NCBI RefSeq assembly: GCF_019443125.1
Contig: NZ_JAHYXK010000009.1
Coordinates: 124,001-188,000 of the forward strand
Reading direction: 5' to 3'
Source of the DNA: Pontibacter aydingkolensis
Lineage (GTDB): Bacteria; Bacteroidota; Bacteroidia; Cytophagales; Hymenobacteraceae
Length of the DNA: 64,000 bases
The position numbers were made by a program, and so were the translations under genes. Position 1 is the stretch's first letter. The number at the start of each line of letters is the position of its first letter. Below, piece by piece: positions 1 to 8,380 of this stretch. The notes under the pieces were generated by a model that was not told the DNA's origin, made no database searches, and saw only the letters and a list, made by a program, of their open reading frames with translations.

Positions 1-444
1 AGCGGGTTGTTTATACCAGGTAAGATAGCCGAAGAAGATGATGAGGCGCTTCCGTTTATGATCAACACCAATCTTTATAGTGCCTATTACATTACCAAAG
101 CTTTTGTGGGAGATATGATCAAACGGCGCTCCGGCCATATCTTTAATATGTGCTCTACGGCAAGTATAACTCCCTACATAAATGGTGGTTCGTACTGTAT
201 CTCAAAGTATGCCTTGTATGGTATGACCAAAGTGCTGCGCGAAGAAACAAAAGAGCATAATGTGCGGGTAACTGCCATACTTCCGGGTGCCACCTTAACG
301 GCCAGCTGGGAAGGCGTGGACCTGCCGCCAGAGCGTTTCATGAAATCTGAGGATGTAGCTATGGCTATTCATAACGCTTACATCCTGTCGGAGCATAGTG
401 TAGTAGAGGAAATGCTGATCAGGCCGCAGTTGGGAGATATTTAA
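1..444 (+). CDS. Short-chain dehydrogenase/reductase, 3' part only (5' end outside window)
   Basis: C-terminal two thirds of a classical SDR, an NAD(P)-dependent cytosolic oxidoreductase. The reading frame is open to the window's left edge, so the Rossmann glycine motif lies outside. Visible are the NTN helix segment, the strand ending in GHIFNMCSTAS that carries the catalytic Ser region, and the active-site YCISK (YxxxK), followed by the conserved RVTAILPGAT stretch. The substrate cannot be told. The gene is followed after 245 bp by another SDR (689..1402), which is similar in layout but not close enough to be a recent duplicate by eye. Family assignment is secure; function is not. Confidence 0.9.
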   Translation, partial: SGLFIPGKIAEEDDEALPFMINTNLYSAYYITKAFVGDMIKRRSGHIFNMCSTASITPYINGGSYCISKYALYGMTKVLREETKEHNVRVTAILPGATLTASWEGVDLPPERFMKSEDVAMAIHNAYILSEHSVVEEMLIRPQLGDI

Positions 445-445
445 A

Positions 446-675
446 CAATTGTGAATGAGTGGATGGGCGATTGAGTGAATAACTTGAAGAAATAATGATT
501 CTATTCATACTTTTAAGTAGCCCTTCAAGTATAGGGGATTTTATTTTGATTTTATTACTATGGTTAATTATACCTATTGCACTATTAGTTTTAGTAGCTA
601 AAGGTATAATGAAAGTTAGTCAGAAGAAAAAGAGATGAAAATTCACTCATTCACACACTCACTCATTCACAATTA
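446..675. repeat. Small inverted-repeat element (about 34-bp arms) enclosing a tiny ORF
   Basis: The left arm (447-480) begins AATTGTGAATGAGTG and ends ATTGAGTGAAT. The right arm (641-674) begins AATTCACTCATTCAC and ends CTCATTCACAATT, so the arms are imperfect reverse complements about 34 bp long. Between them lie about 160 bp that include a 47-codon ORF. The same arm sequence recurs at 12228, 33326 and 34656, there mostly as simple hairpins without an insert. There is no transposase, so if mobile it would be a non-autonomous (MITE-like) element. Mobility is inference. Confidence 0.6.
495..638 (+). CDS. Possible 47-residue single-pass membrane protein
   Basis: ATG at 495, stop TGA at 636-638. 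The N-terminal half is hydrophobic (MILFILLSS), then comes one long hydrophobic segment from about residue 13 to 36 (ILILLLWLIIPIALLVLVA) and a basic tail ending SQKKKR. This gives the positive-inside pattern of a small inner-membrane protein with the C-terminus in the cytoplasm. It lies entirely inside the inverted-repeat element at 446..675. No family recognised. It could be a chance ORF in AT-rich DNA, but the clean transmembrane-plus-basic-tail layout argues for a real product. Confidence 0.4.
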   Translation: MILFILLSSPSSIGDFILILLLWLIIPIALLVLVAKGIMKVSQKKKR

Positions 676-688
676 AATCTATAAAACT

Positions 689-1402
689 ATGAATTTAGAA
701 GGTAAAGTAGCAGTAGTAACCGGTGTAAGCAAAGGTATAGGCCTGGCCACTGTAAAAGCATTATTGGATAATGGAGCAAAAGTGGCAGGCTGGGGCAGAA
801 CAAAACCAGACCTTGAGCACGAGAACTTTTTCTTTTATGAATGCGATGTGCGTTACAACGAATCAGTACAGCAGGCATTCGACCAAACGTTTGCGCACCT
901 GGGTATGCACATACAAATACTTGTAAATAATGCAGGCCTTGGAGTAGCCGGATTGTTGGAAGACATAAGCCTGGACGACTGGCACACCATGTTTGAAACC
1001 AACGTGAACGGTATATTCTATTGTACGAGATTGGTAATACCCGGCATGAAAGAACTGGGAGAGGGCCATATTATTAACATTTCATCTATAGCAGGCACAA
1101 CCGGTATCGAGCAGATGTCTGGTTATTGCGGCACCAAACATGCCGTACGTGGAATTTCGCACTCGCTTTACAAGGAAGTGCGCGACTACGGCGTTAAGGT
1201 TACCTGCATCTATCCGGGCTCAGTGCAAACCAACTTCTTCGATAACATAAACAGCGTAACGGTGAATGAGAACATGATGCGCCCCGAAGATATTGCCTCT
1301 ACTATACTTCATACTCTGGAGTCGCACCCGAACTACCACCACGTAGATATTGAAGTGCGCCCTCTTATGCCAAAAGGAAGGAAGACATTAGGTAAAGAAT
1401 AA
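689..1402 (+). CDS. Short-chain dehydrogenase/reductase (SDR) family oxidoreductase
   Basis: Complete classical SDR of 237 residues, the usual length. Cofactor motif TGVSKGIG at residues 11-18, NNAG near 80, the NVNG helix, the ISS strand (catalytic Ser), and the active site YCGTK. The GWGRTKPD segment after the second beta strand suggests an Arg that could favour NADPH, but this is weak. The ATG at 689 directly precedes NLEGKVAVVTG, the expected N-terminus. Its neighbour upstream is another SDR and downstream is the gld operon; neither indicates the substrate. Family certain, substrate unknown. Confidence 0.92.
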   Translation: MNLEGKVAVVTGVSKGIGLATVKALLDNGAKVAGWGRTKPDLEHENFFFYECDVRYNESVQQAFDQTFAHLGMHIQILVNNAGLGVAGLLEDISLDDWHTMFETNVNGIFYCTRLVIPGMKELGEGHIINISSIAGTTGIEQMSGYCGTKHAVRGISHSLYKEVRDYGVKVTCIYPGSVQTNFFDNINSVTVNENMMRPEDIASTILHTLESHPNYHHVDIEVRPLMPKGRKTLGKE

Positions 1403-1642
1403 TTGTTTGAAGGGATATTTATACCTTTGGGACCAGGATTTGGACTAAGATTTTCGGGATTAAAGGATTACCAAGATTTTTGTGCTAAGCTGAAATTATA
1501 GTTATTGCTTAATGGCAAATAGATAAGTTTCTTCAATGGATAAATTGAGGTCCAACAAAAGACAGTTTGCAGTTTGGAATCAGCTATTTAGAAGAAGTCT
1601 TTCGTCTAAAATTCATTTTCAAAAATTACTCATTAATATACT

Positions 1643-2554
1643 TTGTCTGTAGAAGTAAAGAACCTTACCAAGATTTTCGGGACGCAGCGTGCTGTGGATG
1701 ATATTTCGTTTTCGGTACAGCAAGGCCAGATACTTGGATTCTTGGGGCCAAACGGAGCTGGCAAATCCACTACCATGAAAATTGCCACCTGCTACCTACC
1801 TCCAACTTATGGTACGGTAGTAGTAAATGGCTTTGATGTGGTAAAGAGCCCGATTGAAGTACGCCGAAATGTAGGTTATTTGCCAGAGCACAACCCGCTT
1901 TACCTGGATATGTATGTGCACGAGTACCTGGAGTTTGTAGCATCGGTTTATGGCCTAAAAAGCAAGTATGCCAAAACGCGTGTGCAGGAGATGGTAGAAC
2001 TGTGTGGCTTAACGCTGGAGCAGGGCAAAAAGATAGGCGCACTATCGAAGGGTTATCGGCAACGGGTTGGGCTTGCCCAGGCACTGGTGCATGACCCGCA
2101 GGTGCTTATACTTGATGAACCTACCACTGGTCTCGACCCTAACCAGATCGTAGATATACGTGCTTTGATTAAGCAGATCGGGCAGAACAAAACCGTTATT
2201 TTCTCTACACACATTATGCAGGAAGTAGCCGCCATCTGCGACAAAGTGGTGATTATTAATCGTGGCAATCTGGTTGCAGACAGCGATGTGGCCAGTCTGC
2301 AGGCAGGAGGGAAGAACGAGAAAGTAACGTTGGTTGAGTTTGAGGCGCCAATTGATGCAGTTATACTTCAAAGTATACCAGGCGTGCTTCGCGCCGAACA
2401 GGCACAGGGGAATACTTATAGAATTACTTCTAGCAAAGATGCTGATGTGCGGTCTAATGTGTTCAGAATTGCAGCCGAGCAAAACTGGCCGCTGGTAGGG
2501 CTGCGCCAGGAAGAGAACTCACTGGAAAAGATATTCCAACAACTGACTAAGTAA
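1643..2554 (+). CDS. gldA: Gliding-motility ABC transporter ATP-binding protein GldA
   Basis: 303-residue ABC ATPase. Walker A GPNGAGKST at residues 35-43, signature LSKGYRQRVGLAQAL from 134, Walker B LILDEP at 155-160, switch His in IIFSTHIMQEV-like context (VIFSTHIM). The N-terminus SVEVKNLTKIFG fits the GldA family, which makes the TTG at 1643 the start; the frame is closed by TAA nine bases upstream and no ATG is available. GldA works with GldF and GldG, encoded directly downstream, as an inner-membrane ABC complex required for gliding in Flavobacterium johnsoniae. The extra C-terminal 80 residues after the ATPase core match the family. Its presence does not prove the organism glides, since non-gliding Cytophagales keep these genes. 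Confidence 0.93.
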   Translation: MSVEVKNLTKIFGTQRAVDDISFSVQQGQILGFLGPNGAGKSTTMKIATCYLPPTYGTVVVNGFDVVKSPIEVRRNVGYLPEHNPLYLDMYVHEYLEFVASVYGLKSKYAKTRVQEMVELCGLTLEQGKKIGALSKGYRQRVGLAQALVHDPQVLILDEPTTGLDPNQIVDIRALIKQIGQNKTVIFSTHIMQEVAAICDKVVIINRGNLVADSDVASLQAGGKNEKVTLVEFEAPIDAVILQSIPGVLRAEQAQGNTYRITSSKDADVRSNVFRIAAEQNWPLVGLRQEENSLEKIFQQLTK

Positions 2555-2632
2555 TGAATAATTAAAAATGATGAATGACGAATGGGGGCTGCGGCAATTC
2601 ATCATTTTTCATTCATCATTCATCATTAAAAT
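2553..2632. repeat. Intergenic hairpin of tandem ATGAATG-like units between gldA and gldF
   Basis: The 80-bp gap consists of short tandem ATGAATG/CATTCAT units in opposite orientations. AAAAATGATGAAT (2564-2576) is the exact reverse complement of ATTCATCATTTTT (2597-2609), with a GC-rich loop. It could attenuate gldF-gldG relative to gldA, or be a neutral insertion. It has the same architecture, with different unit sequence, as the hairpins at 446, 12228, 15636 and 33326. Confidence 0.6.
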
Positions 2633-2634
2633 AG

Positions 2635-3363
2635 ATGCTCGCAATACTTAAAAAAGAATTTAACGGCTTTCTTAATTCACTGATCGCCTACATTGTGATC
2701 GCGGTGTTTCTGGTGGCGATTGGCATGTTTATGTGGGTGTTCCCGGAGAGCAGCGTGCTGGAGTATGGCTTTGCCGACATGCAGACGCTGTTCAGCATGG
2801 CGCCCTGGCTGTTTTTGTTCCTGATACCGGCCATAACCATGCGTACCTTTGCCGAAGAGAAGCGGGAAGGCACCATAGAACTGCTGCTAACCAAACCCAT
2901 ATCCGATCTGCAACTTATACTTGGTAAATATTTTGCCGCGCTGCTGCTTGCACTTTTTGCCTTGCTGCCAACGCTGCTATACTATTACTCAGTTTATGAA
3001 CTGGGCAATCCGCAGGGCAACATAGATTCTGCAGCAGTGGTTGGCTCATACTTAGGACTAATCTTTCTGGCCGGTGTGTTCTGCGCCATTGGCGTATTTG
3101 CCTCATCGGTTTCCAGTAACCAGATCATCTCATTTGTGATCGCTGTTTTCCTTTGCTACATCATCTATACTGGCTTCGATCTGATAGCCTCCATACCCAT
3201 GTGGGGAAGCTACGGCTATATGATCAGCCAACTGGGCATATCATACCACTACAGCGCCATCAGCAAAGGCCTGGTTGATTCCCGGGATGTTTTATACTTT
3301 ATCAGTGTGATTGCTATTATGTTACTGGCCACCACCCTAGTACTAAAAAGCAGAAAATGGTAA
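2635..3363 (+). CDS. gldF: Gliding-motility ABC transporter permease GldF
   Basis: 242-residue ABC-2 type permease with six hydrophobic segments (about residues 12-35, 55-75, 98-120, 135-160, 165-190, 215-237). The cytoplasmic stretch MRTFAEEKREGTIELLLTKP after the second segment is the hallmark of this family. Together with GldA and GldG it forms the gliding-associated ABC complex. Its stop overlaps the gldG start by 7 bp, so the two are translationally coupled. The ATG at 2635 gives MLAILKKEFNGFLNS, the typical family start. Confidence 0.93.
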   Translation: MLAILKKEFNGFLNSLIAYIVIAVFLVAIGMFMWVFPESSVLEYGFADMQTLFSMAPWLFLFLIPAITMRTFAEEKREGTIELLLTKPISDLQLILGKYFAALLLALFALLPTLLYYYSVYELGNPQGNIDSAAVVGSYLGLIFLAGVFCAIGVFASSVSSNQIISFVIAVFLCYIIYTGFDLIASIPMWGSYGYMISQLGISYHYSAISKGLVDSRDVLYFISVIAIMLLATTLVLKSRKW

Positions 3364-5054
3364 CAGAAACAGCACGAAATAAAAGCAAGCGCAGCAACGA
3401 TCTGCTCAAATTTGCAGCATGGGTGGTGGGTATCATACTTCTGAATATACTTGCCGCCAACTTCTTTTTCCGCCTGGATTTAACGGAGGATAAGCGCTAT
3501 ACTATTGCCCCGGTTACAAAACAGATGCTGAGCCAGCTACCCGACGAGGTTGTGGTAGATGTATACTTAGAAGGCGACTTTCCTGCTGGCTTTAAACGAC
3601 TGCAGCAATCTGTACGGGAAACCCTGGATGAATTCAGGATTTACTCCGGCGGCAATTTGCGCTATAACTTTATCAATCCCAACGATATAAGCGACGAGAA
3701 GCAGCGGAATGAGTTTATGATGAGCCTGGCGCAGAAAGGCATAAATCCAACCAACCTGCGTGCTACAGAAGAAGGGAAACAAGTAGAGCGTTTGGTATTT
3801 CCGGGAGCCATTGTAAAGTATAAAGGCAAAGAAACGGCAGTTAACTTCTTAAAAGGAAATCTGGCAGCCTCAGCCGACGAACGTTTGAACCAGTCGGTAG
3901 AAGGCGTTGAGTTTGAACTTGCCACCAGCATTCGCAAGCTGGCTTTTTTGGGTAATAAGATCATTGGTTATATTACAGGTCAGGGGGAGTTGGAGATGGA
4001 GCAGGTTACTGACTTGTTAGGATCACTACAGGAGCATTACCGCGTGGCCCGTGGCGAACTGGACCAGATTCCAACACTCAAAGGCCTCGACCTTATCATT
4101 ATCGCCAAGCCGACAGCTGCCTATTCGGAGCTGGACAAGTATAAAATAGACCAGTTTATCATGAACGGGGGCAAGGCTGTTTTCTTTGTGGATGCCCTTA
4201 ACGCCAACATGGATAGCGTAGGAGCAGGAGGAATGTTTTCACTACCCTACAACCTGAACATAGAAGACCTGCTTTTCCGGTACGGTGTGCGCCTTAACCC
4301 GACCATGATCATGGACCTTAACTCCGGATTTATACCGATGGTAACTGGTTACAGCGGAGACAGGCCACAGACAGAAATGATCAACTGGCGCTTTTACCCC
4401 TTGCTGAATAACTTTAGCAAGCACCCAATCACGCGTAACCTAGATGCCGTTTATACCAAGTTTATTGGCACTATAGATACGGTAAGGGCTGACGGTATTG
4501 TGAAGACTCCTTTGGTTTATACTTCTAAATACTCCAGGGTGCTGCAGCCGCCTGTGCCTGTAACGCTTGAGGAGGCCCGCATGGATGTGAACCCGGAACA
4601 ATACCAGGATGGAGAGCAGCCTGTTGGTTATTTGCTTGAAGGGAAATTCACTTCGCTGTTCCGTAACCGTCGTGCTCCGGCAGGTGCTGAAGAAACAACT
4701 GTAAAAGAGCTGGGCGTTGAATCAAAAGTTGTTGTTTTCTCGGATGGCGACCTGGTGCGAAATGAAATTAACCCGCGTACAGGGCAAGCCTATGAGCTTG
4801 GTTTTGATCGCTTTAATAATGTGAAGTTTGCCAACAAGGAGCTTGCCATGAATACAATTCATTATTTGTTAGACTCCGGAGGCCTGATTAACGTACGCAG
4901 CAAAGAAATTCAGCTGCGGCCGTTAGACAAAGTGCGTATACGCGAGGATAAAGGCTTCTGGCAGCTGCTAAACCTTGCTGCTCCGATAGCCCTACTTGTG
5001 CTGTTTGGCATTGCAAGATATTACCTGCGCAAGCGCAAATACGAGCGTTATTAA
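3357..5054 (+). CDS. gldG: Gliding-motility ABC transporter auxiliary/substrate-binding protein GldG
   Basis: 565 residues: a basic N-terminus, one membrane segment at about 18-40, a large extracytoplasmic domain, and a second membrane segment near 540-557 followed by RKRKY. This bitopic layout and length fit GldG. The early motif RLDLTEDKRYTIAP is characteristic of the GldG/IntS-like domain also found in eukaryotic ABC auxiliary subunits. The gene overlaps gldF by 7 bp and completes the gldA-gldF-gldG set. What the complex transports is not established in any organism to my knowledge. Confidence 0.93.
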   Translation: MVTETARNKSKRSNDLLKFAAWVVGIILLNILAANFFFRLDLTEDKRYTIAPVTKQMLSQLPDEVVVDVYLEGDFPAGFKRLQQSVRETLDEFRIYSGGNLRYNFINPNDISDEKQRNEFMMSLAQKGINPTNLRATEEGKQVERLVFPGAIVKYKGKETAVNFLKGNLAASADERLNQSVEGVEFELATSIRKLAFLGNKIIGYITGQGELEMEQVTDLLGSLQEHYRVARGELDQIPTLKGLDLIIIAKPTAAYSELDKYKIDQFIMNGGKAVFFVDALNANMDSVGAGGMFSLPYNLNIEDLLFRYGVRLNPTMIMDLNSGFIPMVTGYSGDRPQTEMINWRFYPLLNNFSKHPITRNLDAVYTKFIGTIDTVRADGIVKTPLVYTSKYSRVLQPPVPVTLEEARMDVNPEQYQDGEQPVGYLLEGKFTSLFRNRRAPAGAEETTVKELGVESKVVVFSDGDLVRNEINPRTGQAYELGFDRFNNVKFANKELAMNTIHYLLDSGGLINVRSKEIQLRPLDKVRIREDKGFWQLLNLAAPIALLVLFGIARYYLRKRKYERY

Positions 5055-5125
5055 TTTTTATACTTTTTCGCATAAAATAGTGCTGTATCGCTATATTTAG
5101 TGGTGGCATAAATGCGATTTATTTA

Positions 5126-5133
5126 TAACTTTG
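5126..5133 (+). promoter_or_regulatory. Candidate Bacteroidota -7 box for dnaN
   Basis: TAACTTTG matches the TAnnTTTG -7 consensus of the Bacteroidota housekeeping sigma factor and ends 25 bases before the dnaN ATG. No clear TTG is present at the expected -33 distance, so the call rests on the -7 box and its position. Confidence 0.45.
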
Positions 5134-5158
5134 TCCAAATAACATTATAGATAGCATA

Positions 5159-6283
5159 ATGAAATTTATCGTCTCTTCTTCTGCCCTTTTAAAGCAGTTA
5201 TCAAGTATAAACGGTGTGGTTACCAACAACCCGGTGGTGCCAATCCTGGAGAATTTCCTGTTCGAGATAAACGACAGCACGCTAACCATCACAGCCAGCG
5301 ACCTGGAGACATCCATGATCACGCAGCTGAGTGTGGAAGCGAAAGAGAACGGCCGTATAGCTGCTCCTGCCAAGATCTTGCTGGAAACACTTAAAAATCT
5401 TCCGGATCAGCCTGTTACTTTCACGATTGATGAAGAGACATACACGATAGAGATCAGTTCTTCTAACGGACGTTATAAACTGTCTGGCGAGAACGCAACG
5501 GATTTCCCGCGTGTGCCGGTAGTGCAGGGAGCCAGCGCCATCGAGATTCCTTCTAATGTTTTAGGCCGGGCAATCAACAAAACGATCTTTGCTGTAAGCA
5601 ACGACGAGCTTCGCCCTGCCATGACAGGTATTTTTGTGCAGTTGCGCAGCGATAACGTAACATTTGTAGCTACAGACGGTCACCGTTTATTGCGTTACCG
5701 CCGTACAGATATCTCCAATAACCAGGAGGCTTCGCTTATTATTCCGCGTAAGGCTTTCATGCTGTTAAAGTCTACGCTGCCTTCTGAGGCTACTGCTGTT
5801 AAAGTAGAGTTCAATCAGTCTAACGCATTTTTCAGCTTCGACAACATCCGTATGATCTGTCGCCTGATTGATGAGCGCTATCCAGACTATGAGAATGTGA
5901 TTCCGGTACAAAACCCTAACAAACTGGTAATTGATCGCCAGGCTTTGTTAAGCTCTGTAAAACGTATCTCCATTTACTCTAACAAAACCACGCACCAGAT
6001 CCGATTAAAGCTTACAGGTTCTGAAATGCAGGTATCTGCCGAAGACCTGGACTTCTCTAATGAGGCGAATGAGCGCTTAACCTGCCAGTACGAAGGCGAG
6101 GACATGGAAATCGGTTTCAACGCCAAATTTCTGATGGAGATGCTTAACAACCTGGATTCTGATGAGATCACGTTTGAGCTGTCTACACCGAACCGCGCAG
6201 GTTTATTAATGCCAATCGTAAACGAAGAAAATGAAAGCGTACTAATGCTGGTAATGCCGGTAATGCTTAATAACTACGTTTAA
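5159..6283 (+). CDS. dnaN: DNA polymerase III beta subunit (sliding clamp)
   Basis: 374 residues, the normal length of the bacterial beta clamp, with three similar domains of about 120 residues. Recognisable blocks: MKFIVSSSALLKQL start, NNPVVPILENFLFE, ASDLETSM, SGENATDFPRVP linking domains I and II, FVATDGHRLLRYR in domain II, and the C-terminal end LMLVMPVMLNNYV in place of the common MPMRL tail. The ring dimer tethers the replicative polymerase and repair proteins to DNA. It is not next to dnaA here, as is usual in this phylum. A strong terminator follows immediately. Confidence 0.97.
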   Translation: MKFIVSSSALLKQLSSINGVVTNNPVVPILENFLFEINDSTLTITASDLETSMITQLSVEAKENGRIAAPAKILLETLKNLPDQPVTFTIDEETYTIEISSSNGRYKLSGENATDFPRVPVVQGASAIEIPSNVLGRAINKTIFAVSNDELRPAMTGIFVQLRSDNVTFVATDGHRLLRYRRTDISNNQEASLIIPRKAFMLLKSTLPSEATAVKVEFNQSNAFFSFDNIRMICRLIDERYPDYENVIPVQNPNKLVIDRQALLSSVKRISIYSNKTTHQIRLKLTGSEMQVSAEDLDFSNEANERLTCQYEGEDMEIGFNAKFLMEMLNNLDSDEITFELSTPNRAGLLMPIVNEENESVLMLVMPVMLNNYV

Positions 6284-6300
6284 AAGTATAAACATATGCA

Positions 6301-6338
6301 AACAAAAAAGGTGAGCTTGAGGGCTCACCTTTTTTGTT
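6301..6338 (+). terminator. Rho-independent terminator after dnaN (bidirectional form)
   Basis: Perfect 16-bp arms AACAAAAAAGGTGAGC (6301-6316) and GCTCACCTTTTTTGTT (6323-6338) with a 6-base loop. A T-run follows the GC stem on the plus strand and an A-run precedes it, so it can stop both dnaN and the leftward gene ending at 6356. Confidence 0.92.
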
Positions 6339-6355
6339 TGGGGTATTTTCAGAAT

Positions 6356-7399
6356 CTATTTCCTTACTTTCCTTACTTTGATAAATACTGGAAAATGATC
6401 ACTTGCTCCTCCAAAGTAAGTGTTTCCTGAGAAAGTTGGAAGCGGGGTGTTTTTATACTTGCCGTACAGAAATTTGAGCTCCTCGGCATCATGAATCTTG
6501 GCGGAGCCCCTTACAAACTCCAGTTCAGTGCCACCGATCAGTGATTTAGAGACCAGGATCTGGTCCAGCATCTTAAAATCGCCTCTGCTGTAGTAGCTGC
6601 CTAAACCATTTACATAGTGCATGTAAAATGTATTAAATAGCTCTTCCTTGTAGTACGGATTTGGCCTTCCGGTTGCCTGCAGCACTTTTTCCATCACAGC
6701 AGTTTTTGGCTCGGCATCAAAATCTCCCATTACAATAATATTAGCATCCGGGTTACTTGCCTGTATCGCATTAATTTCTTTGCGCAAGGTTGCAGCTGCG
6801 GCGCGTAGCCTGCTGTAGTCCTGCTGGCCACGGCGTGTAGTTGCTCTTGCAGGCCAGTGATTAACAAAAACTGTGAGAGGCTTACCTTGTAGCTTGCCGT
6901 TTACCTGCAGTATGTCCTTACCTGTAAAATTGCCGGGGTAATCGACTTTTATACTTAGCTGTTTCTCTACTTTAAAGTCTTTTGACTTGTAAAGCAGTGC
7001 CAGGTCCAGTCCTTGCTCATCCCCTGACTCGAAATGAATATAGGCATACCTATGTTTCCGGAGTGCAGGAGACTTGATCAGGTCCTGCAGCACCAGGGCG
7101 TTTTCTACTTCAGTTAAACCAATTACAGCAGGTCCGTTACCGCCACCTATAGGGGCAATGGCACCAGCTAGCTTCTCAATCTTCCTGTTATACTTTGCCT
7201 GGTCCCATTTCATACTTCCAGCAGGTGTAAAAGCATCATCGGCCTTGTTAGGGTCATCTAAAGTATCAAACAGGTTCTGTGTATTATAAAAAGCAATAGT
7301 ATACAGTTTACCTGTAGAGGAGGGGGCAAATACTCTGGAACATCCTACCAGGATGCTAAGGGTAAAAATAAGTAATAGTGTTTTTATTCCGTGGCGCAT
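6356..7399 (-). CDS. Endonuclease/exonuclease/phosphatase-family lipoprotein
   Basis: 347 residues. Residues 1-20 form a lipoprotein signal peptide with lipobox LVGC (Cys20), so the protein should be membrane-anchored and extracytoplasmic. The rest is the EEP fold: AFYNTQNLFDT at the first strand, TEVEN (metal-binding Glu), VNHWPAR (catalytic His), GDFDAEP (Asp/Asn pair) and the final SDHFPV (catalytic Asp-His). All key residues are present, so an active phosphodiesterase or nuclease is likely; the substrate cannot be read from sequence. It is convergent with dnaN and divergent from gldC. Confidence 0.88.
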   Translation of the reverse strand: MRHGIKTLLLIFTLSILVGCSRVFAPSSTGKLYTIAFYNTQNLFDTLDDPNKADDAFTPAGSMKWDQAKYNRKIEKLAGAIAPIGGGNGPAVIGLTEVENALVLQDLIKSPALRKHRYAYIHFESGDEQGLDLALLYKSKDFKVEKQLSIKVDYPGNFTGKDILQVNGKLQGKPLTVFVNHWPARATTRRGQQDYSRLRAAAATLRKEINAIQASNPDANIIVMGDFDAEPKTAVMEKVLQATGRPNPYYKEELFNTFYMHYVNGLGSYYSRGDFKMLDQILVSKSLIGGTELEFVRGSAKIHDAEELKFLYGKYKNTPLPTFSGNTYFGGASDHFPVFIKVRKVRK

Positions 7400-7403
7400 C
7401 GCG

Positions 7404-7411
7404 TAACTTTG
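7404..7411 (+). promoter_or_regulatory. Candidate Bacteroidota -7 box upstream of gldC
   Basis: TAACTTTG fits TAnnTTTG, 64 bases before the gldC ATG. A T-run at 7381-7385 lies at the place of the -33 element but is not a clean TTG. Moderate support only. Confidence 0.4.
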
Positions 7412-7475
7412 TACCTCTATATGTTTTCAAGCATAGTACGTGATATATATAGTATAAAGTTTAAAAACCTGGAAA

Positions 7476-7817
7476 ATGAAGAAATCAGAAATATACTTTA
7501 GCATTGCTTTAGACGATAATCGCATACCAGAAGCCATTAGCTGGAGAGCCACAGACGCAGGTGAGAAGATTCACTTTGCCAAAGCCATTAACATTTCGTT
7601 GTGGGACCGTGATGAGGCAGGTACCATGAAAATTGACCTCTGGACAAAGGATATGCCTGTAGATGAAATGAAGTACTTTTACGTTGATACGATTGGCGCT
7701 ATGGCACAAAGCGTGGCTACTGCGACCAGCGACAATGTAATGGCCCAGAAAATGCGCGCGCTTTGCGAGGACCTTATGAAGCACATAGAAGAGCAGCAGC
7801 AAAAAGGCAACGCTTAA
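7476..7817 (+). CDS. gldC: Gliding motility protein GldC
   Basis: 113 residues, as expected for GldC, a small soluble protein. KKSEIYFSIALDDNRIPEAI at the start and the block IDLWTKDMPVDEMKYFYVDT are strongly conserved in the family. In Flavobacterium GldC boosts but is not strictly essential for gliding; its mechanism is unknown. It stands alone here, with a promoter-like box upstream and a 42-bp palindromic terminator downstream, unlike gldB-gldC pairs in some genomes. Confidence 0.92.
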   Translation: MKKSEIYFSIALDDNRIPEAISWRATDAGEKIHFAKAINISLWDRDEAGTMKIDLWTKDMPVDEMKYFYVDTIGAMAQSVATATSDNVMAQKMRALCEDLMKHIEEQQQKGNA

Positions 7818-7829
7818 TTTACAAATACC

Positions 7830-7871
7830 ATAAAAGAGAAGAGCCCCAAATTTGGGGCTCTTCTCTTTTAT
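7830..7871. terminator. Bidirectional terminator, 42-bp perfect palindrome
   Basis: Positions 7830-7850 and 7851-7871 are exact reverse complements, centred on CCCCAAATTTGGGG, with T/A-rich ends on both strands. It separates gldC from the convergent gene ending at 7892. Confidence 0.92.
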
Positions 7872-7891
7872 GCTTTATATGTGCTTCGGGA

Positions 7892-8380
7892 TTAGTTTAG
7901 GCTAACAGTATTTACAGGCTCTGTTTGATTAGCAGAGGCAGTCTGGCTACCTGTAGTGTTCTGCTGGTCTAAGCTTGCCATAAATTCCTGCTCAGCCTGG
8001 TTATAGATCTTACGATCACCGAAATATTCGTTATACTGTCTTGTGCTTAATATATTCTCAAGCTGACGGTCTCTTTCAGTGCAAATCTCTTTGCATTTCT
8101 GATCAATCACTTCCTGGTTCCCTGCGAACTCAGCTTCAACAGCCATTTTACGCGCAACAACATCCTTGTTAATTTCTCTCATTTTACGAGACTGGTAGTT
8201 GTTCAAACCTAGGTCACGAATCATAACATCTGAAAGATGATCAGCTCTTTTTTCAGCTACTACAGCAACCTTCTTATCAAGTTTAACAGTCTTTTTTCCA
8301 CTTGTTTTGGTTCCACCGCTTGCATTCGCTGTAAAAACACATCCAACCATCATACATAACATTGCCAGTAGCTTTTTCAT
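7892..8380 (-). CDS. Exported helical protein, Spy/CpxP-like in character
   Basis: 162 residues with a cleavable signal peptide (MKKLLAMLCMMVGCVFTANA, likely cleaved after the Ala-Asn-Ala region). The mature part is charged and helix-rich: LSDVMIRDLGLNNYQSRKMREINKD, then an Arg/Glu-rich helix ending ILSTRQYNEYFGDR. This arrangement, with repeated pattern of a Leu-rich helix and a later LxxxQ/RxxxY helix, resembles periplasmic LTXXQ-type proteins, but I do not see the exact motif. The tail is Thr/Ser/Asn-rich and probably disordered. Role unknown; periplasmic stress or chaperone function is only a suggestion. Confidence 0.75.
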   Translation of the reverse strand: MKKLLAMLCMMVGCVFTANASGGTKTSGKKTVKLDKKVAVVAEKRADHLSDVMIRDLGLNNYQSRKMREINKDVVARKMAVEAEFAGNQEVIDQKCKEICTERDRQLENILSTRQYNEYFGDRKIYNQAEQEFMASLDQQNTTGSQTASANQTEPVNTVSLN

